Shown: one piece after another, positions 8,616-16,670 of the stretch
How positions within the stretch are numbered: the first letter of the stretch is position 1
Layout of the letters: each line of letters begins with the position of its first letter
Virus record (IMG/VR): IMGVR_UViG_3300046001_004161
Span: 1-57,304 of that record
Reading direction: 5' to 3' (one strand)
DNA length: 57,304 nt
Origin: a virus
Program-made: the position numbers and the translations under genes
Notes under the pieces: model-generated
Databases searched by the model: none
Told to the model about the DNA's origin: nothing
Seen by the model: only the letters and a program-made list of their open reading frames with translations

Positions 8616-8880
8616 TACCCCTCACGTATTCGTTAAGTTGTTCTTGAAGGTTAGCTATGTCGTGACAGGCGGTATCCCAACTGGCTTTTGCTGTCCTCGC
8701 ATCCTCTTCCCATCGTGTCCGCTCCGCTGTCATGGCGGCGAGTTCAAGAAATAATTCCTGATTCTTACCACCAAGAGCGTGTCCAGTAGCTATATGAGCA
8801 TCCTTTTCCGTCATAAGCTCACGGCGCAAGGCTTCGATCTGTGCTTCTTGTCGCAACACAACTTCTTCAGGACTTGGCAT
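8590..8880 (-). CDS. coiled-coil protein, 96 aa
   Basis: Almost entirely heptad-type helix from residue 5 to 85 with Glu/Arg/Ala/Leu content expected of a coiled coil. Such proteins are common in phages of betaproteobacteria beside NinX-like genes. Overlaps both neighbours. Confidence 0.55.
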   Translation of the reverse strand: MPSPEEVVLRQEAQIEALRRELMTEKDAHIATGHALGGKNQELFLELAAMTAERTRWEEDARTAKASWDTACHDIANLQEQLNEYVRGIENENQKQ

Positions 8881-9388
8881 CGCTTTGCTCCTTCTCGTAG
8901 GCTGCGATCATAGCTTTATATACAAGCCCAATGTCTAGTGACGTGCCGCAATCAATCATTGCTTGAAGCATAATTTTTCCTTCCTCCCATTGCCTTTCAG
9001 TCGGCTCTCTCGGCACCATCACCATGTCAGCAGGGATAGGAGCGGGGTGGAGGTAGAGTTGAGCACCAAGTACCAGCCCATTCTCTCCTAGCGGTTCGTA
9101 ATTGCTAAGATACAAGTCGTCGGTTTGAAGTGTTGTGTAGTCTGATTGCTCCGTCCTTGTATCAACACAAGCCACCGGCTCCTGTTCCTTGCACAGTTCG
9201 TCACGGATGCGGGTGGCGAAGTCGGTTACAGCTACGACCTCATCCATGAAGGTTTCGATCTTTTCATCCAACCACATTATTTCGTTTAGCTTGGACTGCT
9301 TCGCCACTCTCAGCGCCATTGCTTCAAAGGTTTCCTTCTCGTTCAGGTCGTACTGGGTTTGTCCGTGCGGTAGGTCTTTCATTGTCAA
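8867..9388 (-). CDS. hypothetical phage protein with MVPREPTE box, 173 aa
   Basis: The C-terminal block MVPREPTERQWEEG ... YKAMIAAYE is a recurrent module in accessory proteins of phages of Burkholderiales, Pseudomonas and enterobacteria. The N-terminal half is helical. It overlaps Pnkp by four bases (ATGA), so the kinase and this operon are co-transcribed. Confidence 0.55.
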   Translation of the reverse strand: MTMKDLPHGQTQYDLNEKETFEAMALRVAKQSKLNEIMWLDEKIETFMDEVVAVTDFATRIRDELCKEQEPVACVDTRTEQSDYTTLQTDDLYLSNYEPLGENGLVLGAQLYLHPAPIPADMVMVPREPTERQWEEGKIMLQAMIDCGTSLDIGLVYKAMIAAYEKEQSDAKS

Positions 9389-10293
9389 AACTCCTTGTAT
9401 GGGTTACCGACGTTGATAACCTTCATTCCCAGTTCCATCCAGCGGCGACACATAACAGGGCGGTCATCAACAACTGCGACCACGTTGTACTTGTGAGCAA
9501 CATGAGCCCAGAACAGTTCTTCCTTGATCTCGGCGTCCTTGCGCATATCACCTGCGGCGCGCATAAACAGCTCGTCGTAGAGGATGTTGAACTTCTTCTC
9601 CAGCCAATGTGCTGTATCGTTGCAGCACACCCCGTCGCGTCCAGACATCACGATCATCTTGTACCCTGCTCGCTTAAATCCGTTGAACATTTCTGCCACA
9701 ACAGGATCGAGATCGTCAAGGATAACCTTATCCCATTCGAACGGGCCGCGCTTTCCATTCATGTGCGCAAGTGTTCCGTCCACGTCAAAGATGACTGCGG
9801 TAGGGAGCTCGTCGTCAGGAACGTAAACCTTGCGGCCGATGTACTCGTTCCACTGCTCCATCTGCTTGAAGATGATGTCGTGTCCTACACCGTCGGCACG
9901 GCCAGCATCGCGCTTCCACGCTTCTTCAAGCGTAACAGGAAATTCCTTGATCTCGACCTCGTACTTCATCTTACGGAGGCGGTCGATCAATGCTGTTCGC
10001 GTCTTCGTAGAAAGATTGGTGTCAGCGAAAATGAGGTTGTGGCCCATCTGCGACTTGTGGTCAGCAAAGTCCCAGACGCGGTCAGTTACCTTATCCTCGT
10101 GCTTGAACTTCCACAGCTTCCACAGCTCACCAGGCTTTAACACCCGCTTATGGGTTTCCTCAAGTATCTCTCGACGGAAGTCGTCGCGGGAAACGATCGC
10201 CCACACTTCTGGCGATGACACGTGGGCGAAGTCCTTTGCCCACGTTGTCTTTCCCGAAGCCGAGACTCCGACTGTAACTATTGCCTTCTTCAT
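9385..10293 (-). CDS. pseT: polynucleotide 5'-kinase/3'-phosphatase (T4 PseT type), 302 aa
   Basis: N-terminal kinase with P-loop GVSASGKTT (residues 8-16) and, in the second half, a HAD-type phosphatase with DVDGTLA (near residue 168) and SGRDG. This is the order and length of T4 Pnkp (301 aa). In T4 the enzyme heals cleaved tRNA ends, making 5'-phosphate and 3'-OH so that RNA ligase can seal them. An RNA ligase gene lies at 40070-40672, next to interrupted tRNA genes, so the pair may process phage tRNAs as well as repair them. Confidence 0.93.
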   Translation of the reverse strand: MKKAIVTVGVSASGKTTWAKDFAHVSSPEVWAIVSRDDFRREILEETHKRVLKPGELWKLWKFKHEDKVTDRVWDFADHKSQMGHNLIFADTNLSTKTRTALIDRLRKMKYEVEIKEFPVTLEEAWKRDAGRADGVGHDIIFKQMEQWNEYIGRKVYVPDDELPTAVIFDVDGTLAHMNGKRGPFEWDKVILDDLDPVVAEMFNGFKRAGYKMIVMSGRDGVCCNDTAHWLEKKFNILYDELFMRAAGDMRKDAEIKEELFWAHVAHKYNVVAVVDDRPVMCRRWMELGMKVINVGNPYKEF

Positions 10294-10551
10294 TTACTTG
10301 CCTTTCTTTTCGTATTCCACACCGTCAATTACAACTGTCACCGCTGTGGTTTTACCTTGTTTGTAAGTTGCGGTTGTTGAGCTCATTGGACATCGAACAA
10401 CCTTAATGTTCGAAATGCCGTCAGAAACATTAAACACTTCGCAGTCCGACAACTCCTTGGGCCAGACCGGATAAGAGATTTTTGCGGCGCTTGGGTCTCC
10501 GCACCCGACGAGTCCAATTACTGCTGCTAATGCGATAATCTTAGTTTTCAT
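10294..10551 (-). CDS. small lipoprotein, 85 aa
   Basis: Signal peptide with lipobox LVGC at residues 14-17 predicts lipid attachment in the cell envelope. The mature part is about 68 residues with one further Cys pair. It starts directly after the pnkp-downstream boundary and could be a host-surface or superinfection factor, but that is inference. Confidence 0.65.
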   Translation of the reverse strand: MKTKIIALAAVIGLVGCGDPSAAKISYPVWPKELSDCEVFNVSDGISNIKVVRCPMSSTTATYKQGKTTAVTVVIDGVEYEKKGK

Positions 10552-10570
10552 TTTGTCCCTGTTCTGTCAT

Positions 10571-10861
10571 TTAGAACACGATGTCGAAGTATTGCGGAGG
10601 AGCAACATGGGTGCGGACAAAATTACCGGCAGCGTCGTACTCGTGCACTTCCACGTTCGGAATGTTCTGGTAATACTTGTTCGGTCCGGGGTAGCCAGGC
10701 GGCACGTTGCGAGAAACGTTCATCAGACCTGCACCGCTTCCTGGGCTTTTCGCTGCGCCAAGCTTTTTATACTGCTTAGCGTCTTGCCAGTTGGGCACTG
10801 TCTTTACCCAGGACTTAATGTACTGGTTGACCATTGGATCAAACAAAACGTAGGTAGCCAT
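10571..10861 (-). CDS. hypothetical protein, 96 aa
   Basis: Start placed at ATG 10859-10861 because AAAGGAGG lies six bases upstream, a near-perfect ribosome site; a reading from 10915 would run into the AAA+ gene without such a site. The protein is rich in Pro, Gly, Tyr and Asn in its second half, like a flexible structural linker. Function unknown. Confidence 0.6.
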   Translation of the reverse strand: MATYVLFDPMVNQYIKSWVKTVPNWQDAKQYKKLGAAKSPGSGAGLMNVSRNVPPGYPGPNKYYQNIPNVEVHEYDAAGNFVRTHVAPPQYFDIVF

Positions 10862-10872
10862 CGCTGCCTCCT

Positions 10873-11925
10873 TTAAGCAGACTTCATTACAGTAGTCGAA
10901 GCCAGCGACTTCCACTTGAGCGGAAAGCTCTTGTACAGGTCGGCAATTTTGATCGCCGTGCGCAGCGACACTTCGCGCAGCTTCGCATGGTTCTCGAACA
11001 GGAACTCGATGATTTCGTCTTCCTGCGTCTTGCTGAAGTCGTACTCGCTAAACAGTTCGCCGGTAGCAGCAATCTGCTTGATACGGAGCAGCTTGTCGCG
11101 CACCGTATCCAGCGTCAGGTCCAGGTAGTGGCAGCGGCTTTCAAGCGCCGTCAAGTGGTCCTGGAGCTTCTTGGACTTGATGTTCTCGAACTTCAGGTTG
11201 GTAATGAAAATCACCGACCCCTTGAAGTCGAACGTGTTCGGGATGCCTTCGCGGTTCAGTGCACTGGACTCGCTGTTCCAGCAAATCTTGCGGCGCTTGG
11301 AAGTGTCCAGTGCGCTCTTCAGCAAGTTCAGGGACAGGTCGTCGTAAAACAGCATGTCGCAGTCGTCGAACACAAGGACGTTATCCTTGTCGCTGTACTT
11401 GTAAAGTACTTGGTACAGGCCGATCGGAGTAGCAGCACCTTTGATCACTTCGCTGCGCACACGGCGCCCGCTAACGCGATCGAACAGCGCAGCCTTTTCC
11501 AGGACAGCTTCCACACCAAACGACTTGCCAACGCCCGGAGGGCCAGTAACGATCATTGCGCGGATGTTGCCTTCGCAAGCCGCTTGCGTCATGTCATGCA
11601 GGATTTCGAATCGTTCGCCAATGCGCGACATCACTTGTTCGTCCGTTTCCTTGGACACCGCCTTGGGCGTCACGCCTACGGAAACAGCCTCAACGACGTT
11701 GCCTTGCGCAGTGTATGCGTCGGCGTCGGAGAATTCGTAATCGGTAATCTTGGCTACTTTGACGCGCACTTCGTCGGGGAAGCCCGGGAAGTAGCCACCG
11801 TTCGCCACTGTAACGTAGCCGCCTTTGGCCCCAGTCTTGAACTGCGCGACCAACGGAAATACCACGTTCTTTACTTCCTTGTTGCGGTATTGGCCTTTGA
11901 TCACGTTAATGTATGCTTGGGTCAT
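10873..11925 (-). CDS. AAA+ ATPase, 350 aa
   Basis: The N-terminal 100 residues are a beta-rich domain. The ATPase core follows with Walker A GPPGVGKS near residue 131, Walker B VLVFDDCD near 190 and a sensor segment SVIFITN near 240. The C-terminal helical domain resembles that of initiator or clamp-loader-type ATPases. I recall homologues in large phages, without a known role. The gene is driven by a consensus host promoter just upstream, so it is probably expressed early. Confidence 0.85.
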   Translation of the reverse strand: MTQAYINVIKGQYRNKEVKNVVFPLVAQFKTGAKGGYVTVANGGYFPGFPDEVRVKVAKITDYEFSDADAYTAQGNVVEAVSVGVTPKAVSKETDEQVMSRIGERFEILHDMTQAACEGNIRAMIVTGPPGVGKSFGVEAVLEKAALFDRVSGRRVRSEVIKGAATPIGLYQVLYKYSDKDNVLVFDDCDMLFYDDLSLNLLKSALDTSKRRKICWNSESSALNREGIPNTFDFKGSVIFITNLKFENIKSKKLQDHLTALESRCHYLDLTLDTVRDKLLRIKQIAATGELFSEYDFSKTQEDEIIEFLFENHAKLREVSLRTAIKIADLYKSFPLKWKSLASTTVMKSA

Positions 11926-11957
11926 TTATTTGCTCCGTTGCGTTATTCAATAAAGCT

Positions 11958-11985
11958 ATTATACAGCCTTTTAGGAAAAAGTCAA
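11958..11985 (-). promoter_or_regulatory. host sigma70-type promoter
   Basis: On the minus strand TTGACT (11980-11985) and TATAAT (11958-11963) with a 16-base spacer ending in AAAAGGCTG. The same AAAAGGCTG-TATAAT block occurs in the two promoters at 54092 and 54186. It would drive the AAA+ ATPase gene. Confidence 0.8.
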
Positions 11986-12164
11986 CCGTTTTCTGCCATT
12001 TTGTTCGCCAGTTCGTCGAGCTCAACTTCGACCAGTTCTTGCGTATGCTGGATGGAGCGTGTCACCGTGTCCATGCCGCCCAGGACGTCGCCTACCAAGT
12101 CTTGCGCATCGCGCAGCTTCCAGAGCGCCTGTTGCAGCTTCGAAATTCTGTCTCGCGTATTCAT
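11982..12164 (-). CDS. small helical protein, 60 aa
   Basis: Start at ATG 12162-12164 with GGAG six bases upstream. The protein is a single long amphipathic helix with heptads, probably a coiled-coil dimer. It lies between two consensus promoters and its 3' end overlaps the -35 box of the next one. Function unknown. Confidence 0.55.
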   Translation of the reverse strand: MNTRDRISKLQQALWKLRDAQDLVGDVLGGMDTVTRSIQHTQELVEVELDELANKMAENG

Positions 12165-12198
12165 TTTGTCTCCGTCTTTCCTAACTTTCAATAACGCA

Positions 12199-12227
12199 AT
12201 TATACGCTGATCTGGTCCGAAAGTCAA
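12199..12227 (-). promoter_or_regulatory. host sigma70-type promoter
   Basis: Minus-strand TTGACT (12222-12227), 17-base spacer, TATAAT (12199-12204). Perfect -10 box and near-perfect -35 box; transcribes the 60-aa helical protein and the AAA+ gene. Confidence 0.8.
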
Positions 12228-12246
12228 TCGAAATGATTCTCTTTAT

Positions 12247-12281
12247 AATCAACGACTTACGTGCGTTGTAAGTCATTGATT
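12247..12281. repeat. imperfect hairpin containing GTAAGTCATTGATT
   Basis: AATCAACGACTTAC (12247-12260) pairs with GTAAGTCATTGATT (12268-12281) with one mismatch around a seven-base loop. The right arm recurs exactly at 34120 and 34164. It may be a terminator after the endonuclease gene or a mobile repeat left by a bacterial source. Confidence 0.55.
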
Positions 12282-13281
12282 ACGCTGGAATTTGTTTACA
12301 TTTAATGCCATGACATCTTACGTAAACTGCTTTAGGTATAACTTTTTTACAGTGCTCACATTCAACTCGAGAAGAAAGTGCAGCATCCCTTCTAATTTTT
12401 GATATTGCTTCTGTGTCTTCAATCGAACGACCTTTTATTGCATTACGAATTCCTTCGGCTATCTTTATTCTTGTTTCTTGAGTTGGGGCGCCGCGAATCT
12501 TACCAGTAATTGCTTTACTCATTTTCTTACGATATTCTTCAGTCCTAGGTCTTAGACGAGTTGCTTCTTTAATCCTTTCTCCTCGAAGTTTCAATTCTTC
12601 TAGCGAATACTTTTTTCCAAAATTTGGGTTACCTTCGCCTTTCATCCTGGTACTAATTGCGTTTTTGTGTTCCTCACTCAACGGCTTCCTTTTTAATCCT
12701 GTTTGAGCTGCAGACATATTCTTTTTAGCCTGGTCAGATTTTTTAACACCTTTAAACGCCCGCGATCTTGCAGCTCTCATCTCGTCGGTATAAACACGGT
12801 TCTTATTTGATTCAGAAACAGCATCGCTAATCTTTTTCTTAACTGCTGGGTCCATTGTTTTAAATGCTTCTTTAAAAGAAGCAACACGTTTGGCAATTGT
12901 CTCTGCAGATTGCTTTTTACCGGTGCGAGAAGCAATATGAATTTTAATAAATTCAGCTCGATATACCGCATATACCTTAGATGAGATTTTAGTTATGTAC
13001 CGAGGCATATGATCACCTCTTCCGGTGTGCATAAAATTCAATGCATACACCATACTTGCCTTTCCTTTTCCGGTTGTCATTTTAACCAGTAACCAATGAC
13101 AGATAAAATGTTCGCGGGCAGTTAAACTAACTAAGTTTTCTTTTTTGTTTCCCCCTCCCATACTGCGAGGAACTATATGATGCATCTCAATATATGTGTC
13201 GGATTTTTTTGTTAATCCTCTTTTTAAAGCACGAGCAACAATTTGATTGTACCATTTAGTGTATTTGTTACTTAAGAACAC
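12280..13281 (-). CDS. HNH homing endonuclease with NUMOD3-like repeats, 333 aa
   Basis: HNH core near residues 33-65 (EMHHIVPRSMGGGN, LTAREHFICHW) followed by at least four basic repeat segments (KGVKKSDQAK, MKGEGNPNFGKKY, and others) and a C-terminal CEHC zinc pair. Starts with GTG at 13279-13281, overlapping the stop of the upstream gene, with AGGAG just before it. Paralogue of the plus-strand gene at 5183. Inserted in an operon between a small gene and the hairpin at 12247. Confidence 0.88.
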   Translation of the reverse strand: MFLSNKYTKWYNQIVARALKRGLTKKSDTYIEMHHIVPRSMGGGNKKENLVSLTAREHFICHWLLVKMTTGKGKASMVYALNFMHTGRGDHMPRYITKISSKVYAVYRAEFIKIHIASRTGKKQSAETIAKRVASFKEAFKTMDPAVKKKISDAVSESNKNRVYTDEMRAARSRAFKGVKKSDQAKKNMSAAQTGLKRKPLSEEHKNAISTRMKGEGNPNFGKKYSLEELKLRGERIKEATRLRPRTEEYRKKMSKAITGKIRGAPTQETRIKIAEGIRNAIKGRSIEDTEAISKIRRDAALSSRVECEHCKKVIPKAVYVRCHGIKCKQIPA

Positions 13282-13631
13282 TATACTGTCTCCTTTTCTT
13301 TAAGGTGGTCCCAGGGCGACATCAGCAAGTCGTCTGCTTCAAGGATTGCGCGGCGCTGGTCGTTAGTAAGGTCGATCCAGGCTTGCACCTTTTCATAAGA
13401 CCCCCAGCAGACGCTCGGTGCTCGTTGCTGTAGCCACTTCATCAGTTTAACGATTTCCTCCCACTGGTTAGAAGGATGAGTTCGATGAGCAGCACCACTT
13501 AGGTCATTTGCCAGAACAGACTCAAAGAAGCTGCCCGGGTGGTACCCGTTAACACAGTACCGTTCAAGGACACCGGCCCATTCTTCGTCAACTGGCCACA
13601 ACCTAAAACTATCTAGAAATTTCTTATCCAT
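13281..13631 (-). CDS. hypothetical protein, 116 aa
   Basis: Trp-rich helical protein without a recognised motif. Its ATG overlaps the stop of the HD-domain gene, and its own stop overlaps the GTG of the endonuclease, so all three are read as one unit. Confidence 0.55.
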   Translation of the reverse strand: MDKKFLDSFRLWPVDEEWAGVLERYCVNGYHPGSFFESVLANDLSGAAHRTHPSNQWEEIVKLMKWLQQRAPSVCWGSYEKVQAWIDLTNDQRRAILEADDLLMSPWDHLKEKETV

Positions 13632-14281
13632 TACATTATCGTCCTAATTCTGGTAATAAGTTTTGACATGTTTTCTTTTTCGAAAAACTCTGAGTATCCC
13701 CATTTTGAATGCGCAACTGCCTTCCGTAGGAATTCTATTTGACCTAAACCCATCTCGCTGCGAGTAATCTCCGCTTTTAATTTTACTTGCATCTCTTCTC
13801 GCAAGCCGTCAATGATCATTGCTTCCCACGTTTCAATAAAGAACCCTTGCATTAAATCAGCGTCACGAATAATACGGTGTTCAATACATACTGGCTCCAA
13901 CACATACGGATACTCGGTTACTCGAATAATCTCTTCAACTTCGTGAAGATAAACACCTTGAGTAACACCGCAGTTTTTCAATCCATTGATAGCACGAAAG
14001 ATATTGATCGAATCCTCTTCTTCCCCTCCCGAATGATTGTAGTCGTGGAACAATGCTGCTACAAACAAAGATCGCATGGATCGATACGGGAGGTTGTGAT
14101 AGTTTGCTCCGTCTAAGCATCGATTCACCATACACATCGTGTGGTACCAGTTATGGTACGGCAAGTCTTTTGATTTGTTGTAGTCGCGAACATGACGATA
14201 CTCATAGCTTACGTCAAAACGACGGGCTAGCTCTTCAGTTGTTGCTTCGCATTCTTGTAAGATTCCGTAAGGTATTTTCAT
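13631..14281 (-). CDS. HD-domain phosphohydrolase, 216 aa
   Basis: Metal-binding HD signature: H in YHNWYHTMCM (near residue 44), HD in ALFHDYNHSGG (near 76-77) and a late Asp in IRDADLMQG (near 146). The spacing is that of cyclic-nucleotide phosphodiesterase-like HD proteins. Substrate unknown; nucleotide signalling or nucleotide pool control is plausible. A strong host-type promoter lies directly upstream. Confidence 0.8.
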   Translation of the reverse strand: MKIPYGILQECEATTEELARRFDVSYEYRHVRDYNKSKDLPYHNWYHTMCMVNRCLDGANYHNLPYRSMRSLFVAALFHDYNHSGGEEEDSINIFRAINGLKNCGVTQGVYLHEVEEIIRVTEYPYVLEPVCIEHRIIRDADLMQGFFIETWEAMIIDGLREEMQVKLKAEITRSEMGLGQIEFLRKAVAHSKWGYSEFFEKENMSKLITRIRTIM

Positions 14282-14290
14282 AATATACTC

Positions 14291-14319
14291 ATATTACACT
14301 CTTTTTATATTTTTGTCAA
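14291..14319 (-). promoter_or_regulatory. host sigma70-type promoter
   Basis: Minus-strand TTGACA (14314-14319), 17-base spacer, TAATAT (14291-14296), ten bases before the HD gene. It is back to back with the plus-strand late promoter at 14323, giving a divergent early/late arrangement. Confidence 0.75.
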
Positions 14320-14322
14320 CCT

Positions 14323-14330
14323 GATAAATA
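14323..14330 (+). promoter_or_regulatory. late promoter
   Basis: GATAAATA, six bases before the ATG of the ART-like gene at 14337. With the usual late start site a few bases downstream, the mRNA would have almost no leader. Confidence 0.6.
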
Positions 14331-14336
14331 CACATT

Positions 14337-15038
14337 ATGAAGATAAACGAAATCCTATCCGAAGACTACAAAACCGACCAACGGTACGATAACGAAACTG
14401 ATCACAACTCTCCGCAGTTTCAACCAAACAGCATAAAATCCCCGCATACTCCTGGGGCAACTCCAGTAAAGACAAACGAAGAAATAGTAGCTATCATCGA
14501 AGCTAACTGCTCAGAGGTTCTTGCTGCGTATAGAAAACAAGGCGAGTGTTTGTGGCGTGGCGTAAAGGAAGCCGGGGATCCTGTTATCATCTCGGACATT
14601 CGCCAGCACAGGCTTCCGGTTCAAATGTCACAAGAGGCTCACTATGCGTTAGAAAAAGCATTCACTAAGTTAGGTCTAAAAGCAAACAGATCTAACTCTA
14701 TCTTCTGTTCGGCGCGCACTTCAATCGCAATGGCCTGGGGAAGTGTTTATGCTGTGTTTCCTAAGAACGGATGGTCGGGCACTATCTTTAACACCCAAGT
14801 AGATGACTATAACTTTTACGAATTACAGTCAGCCGCCCGTCAATACATAGGTACTAAGAACTTCGGAATGTTAGTTGATCAAATAAAAGACATGGAACCC
14901 GAGGTTATTACTCCTGCTAACTTAGGCGGAGTCCTGAGCGAGCAGTTCGCCGATGTGCTAATAACCGGCTCTAGCTATATTGGAATCAAATATGGCAACA
15001 AGAAGCTATTTGAGATGCTTGGGATTAACCTTACTTAA
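14337..15038 (+). CDS. ADP-ribosyltransferase-like late protein, 233 aa
   Basis: Shows the order of ART motifs: Arg in ECLWRGV (near 79), a Ser segment in NSIFCSARTS (near 120) and a C-terminal strand ADVLITGSSYIGI where the usual catalytic Glu appears as Asp. The block WG.VYAVFPKNG is shared with the larger protein at 54663-56075, which retains Glu. Its plus-strand late promoter and the N-terminal MKINEILSE resemble proteins packaged in virions. I infer a virion-delivered host-modifying factor like T4 Alt, but activity is uncertain. Confidence 0.5.
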   Translation: MKINEILSEDYKTDQRYDNETDHNSPQFQPNSIKSPHTPGATPVKTNEEIVAIIEANCSEVLAAYRKQGECLWRGVKEAGDPVIISDIRQHRLPVQMSQEAHYALEKAFTKLGLKANRSNSIFCSARTSIAMAWGSVYAVFPKNGWSGTIFNTQVDDYNFYELQSAARQYIGTKNFGMLVDQIKDMEPEVITPANLGGVLSEQFADVLITGSSYIGIKYGNKKLFEMLGINLT

Positions 15039-15234
15039 ATTTCAATGCGAAAAGTGTAGCGTCTTCGGATTTGTAAAAAGTAAAAGTAAAAAGTAATATT
15101 CTGCCATCGTGGAAAGAATCGTTATACCAGAGGCCACGTTCCGGCAAATTATCGAAACACCATGTAAGGGCATTCCAATAATTTGCCGGCGGTACGGTAA
15201 CATTATGCGTTCGAGATAGCTCGGATTTCATCAA
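15031..15234 (-). CDS. hypothetical protein, 67 aa
   Basis: Short protein with aromatic residues and a predicted beta-rich C-terminus. It overlaps the end of nadV by 32 bases and the end of the convergent ART-like gene by eight bases. Start could be either of two adjacent Met codons. Confidence 0.45.
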   Translation of the reverse strand: MMKSELSRTHNVTVPPANYWNALTWCFDNLPERGLWYNDSFHDGRILLFTFTFYKSEDATLFALKFK

Positions 15235-16603
15235 GCGTCTGATCCCTTAACAGAATGCCGTTCTCCCAAACAGTCTCAAGCACTTCTCTCCAGTCCGAAG
15301 TATCTTCGTAGCCCTTCAGGTCCTCAACACGGATGGTCTTGAAGTTAGGACCGGTTCCCTTGTAGTCTCGGATAAGGGTGAGACGACCACGCTTGCTAGT
15401 CTTGCCCTTGTCGCCAACTGGATCCTTGTACACGTCAATCCACTCTCCGTTGATTCGGATAGCCGAACACTTCATCGCAAACTGCTGCGTGTCCCGGTTC
15501 ATCTGTTGTAGAAGTGCGCCGCCCATTCCGAATGCTACGTTGTCTGCGCTGAATCCCGCAAACTTGAGGTTCATCAGGATACCACGGATGCTTTGCTCGT
15601 TAATGCCATCACCTTGAATAACGCGAATGTTGTTCAGCACCTTGAATCCCTTAGCGTTGGTCGTAGTGCCGAATCCTTCTGCCAACCTTTGAACTACCTC
15701 GAGAACAACAGTTTCGGGATGCCCAGAGTCAGGACGAACAACAACCATCGCACCTGAATCAACAATCTGCTCGCGCATCGAAGCCCACATATTACATGCT
15801 TCGAGAATGTCGTAGCTATCGCTTACACAGGCGAACATAGCACCTTGCTTGCCGAACTGCTTCAGCATGTTCTCGTATGCTGCCTTTTCGTTTTCGCGAC
15901 CCCAGCTAGTGATCGTGCTGTGCTCGCTGGCCGGGATGCTGTAGCCAGGCATCACAGTTGCGTTGTAGTACCGCTGTAGAGCGATGATGCCGCTGATCGT
16001 GTCTGAGCCCATGAAGTTGACTAAGTGAGCAGCGCCGCCGAGGCTTGCCGACTCGAACGAGCTAACGCCACGAGCACCAAAGTCGTGCAGCTTGAAGTTG
16101 ATGCCTGCCGGATCGCCAGTCTCTTCGAGGTAACCTTGGATCACCTTCTTAATGCTCTTGCTGATGGTTGCGACCGTAGTCGGGTACCATACTGCGCGAA
16201 GCAAAGCGGTTTCCAGATAACTGGTCATCCACATAAATTCCGGATCGGTGTTTTCCGCAGTGACAAGCACGTTGCGGATTGGAACAAGAGTTCCTTCCTT
16301 CACTGCGCGAATACGAATAGGGTAAACGCCGTTGTGCTTCTCGAGCAGCCGCTGCCAGCCTGCCTTGTTGAACGGTTCGCCGTGTTGCGACAGGAACAGT
16401 TCGGCATCGTCAATATCGTCTTGCGTTACTGCAATGCTCAGATACTGCTTGAGGAACATTTGGAGACCAAAGAACAAAGTCTCGTCGTAAGTGCCGCCAC
16501 GCGACTCAATGTATGAGTGCTGGTACTCTGAGCCTGCTGGCATTTGTAAAAAATGTGATGCTTTGTACGAATCAGTATTGAGAATCGGATTATAGTTACG
16601 CAT
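15203..16603 (-). CDS. nadV: nicotinamide phosphoribosyltransferase, 466 aa
   Basis: Full-length NAMPT/NadV: YKASHFLQMP at the N-terminus, FKLHDFGARGVSS in the middle, VVVRPDSGHPE and VIQGDGIN for phosphoribosyl binding, and KCSAIRINGEW towards the C-terminus. It makes NMN from nicotinamide and PRPP. With the downstream-acting NMN adenylyltransferase encoded next to it, this forms a two-step NAD salvage route of the kind phages use to restore NAD after host defences deplete it (the NARP2 scheme). The ribosome site is AAAGGAG. Confidence 0.95.
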   Translation of the reverse strand: MRNYNPILNTDSYKASHFLQMPAGSEYQHSYIESRGGTYDETLFFGLQMFLKQYLSIAVTQDDIDDAELFLSQHGEPFNKAGWQRLLEKHNGVYPIRIRAVKEGTLVPIRNVLVTAENTDPEFMWMTSYLETALLRAVWYPTTVATISKSIKKVIQGYLEETGDPAGINFKLHDFGARGVSSFESASLGGAAHLVNFMGSDTISGIIALQRYYNATVMPGYSIPASEHSTITSWGRENEKAAYENMLKQFGKQGAMFACVSDSYDILEACNMWASMREQIVDSGAMVVVRPDSGHPETVVLEVVQRLAEGFGTTTNAKGFKVLNNIRVIQGDGINEQSIRGILMNLKFAGFSADNVAFGMGGALLQQMNRDTQQFAMKCSAIRINGEWIDVYKDPVGDKGKTSKRGRLTLIRDYKGTGPNFKTIRVEDLKGYEDTSDWREVLETVWENGILLRDQTLDEIRAISNA

Positions 16604-16670
16604 GATAAATCTCCTTTATCGTTAATGCCCGGGATCTATTCCTAGGACTTGTCAGTTGCGCTGACCACGC

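Noticed and set aside
9319-10140. Long plus-strand frame opposite the polynucleotide kinase.
   Set aside because: The kinase/phosphatase motifs are unambiguous on the other strand; no promoter or ribosome site serves the plus frame.
10987-12210. A 407-codon plus-strand frame opposite the AAA+ ATPase.
   Set aside because: It is antisense to a clear P-loop ATPase and to two consensus promoters; its length is a by-product of codon bias.
16025-16516. 163-codon plus-strand frame opposite nadV.
   Set aside because: Shadow of the conserved NAMPT gene.
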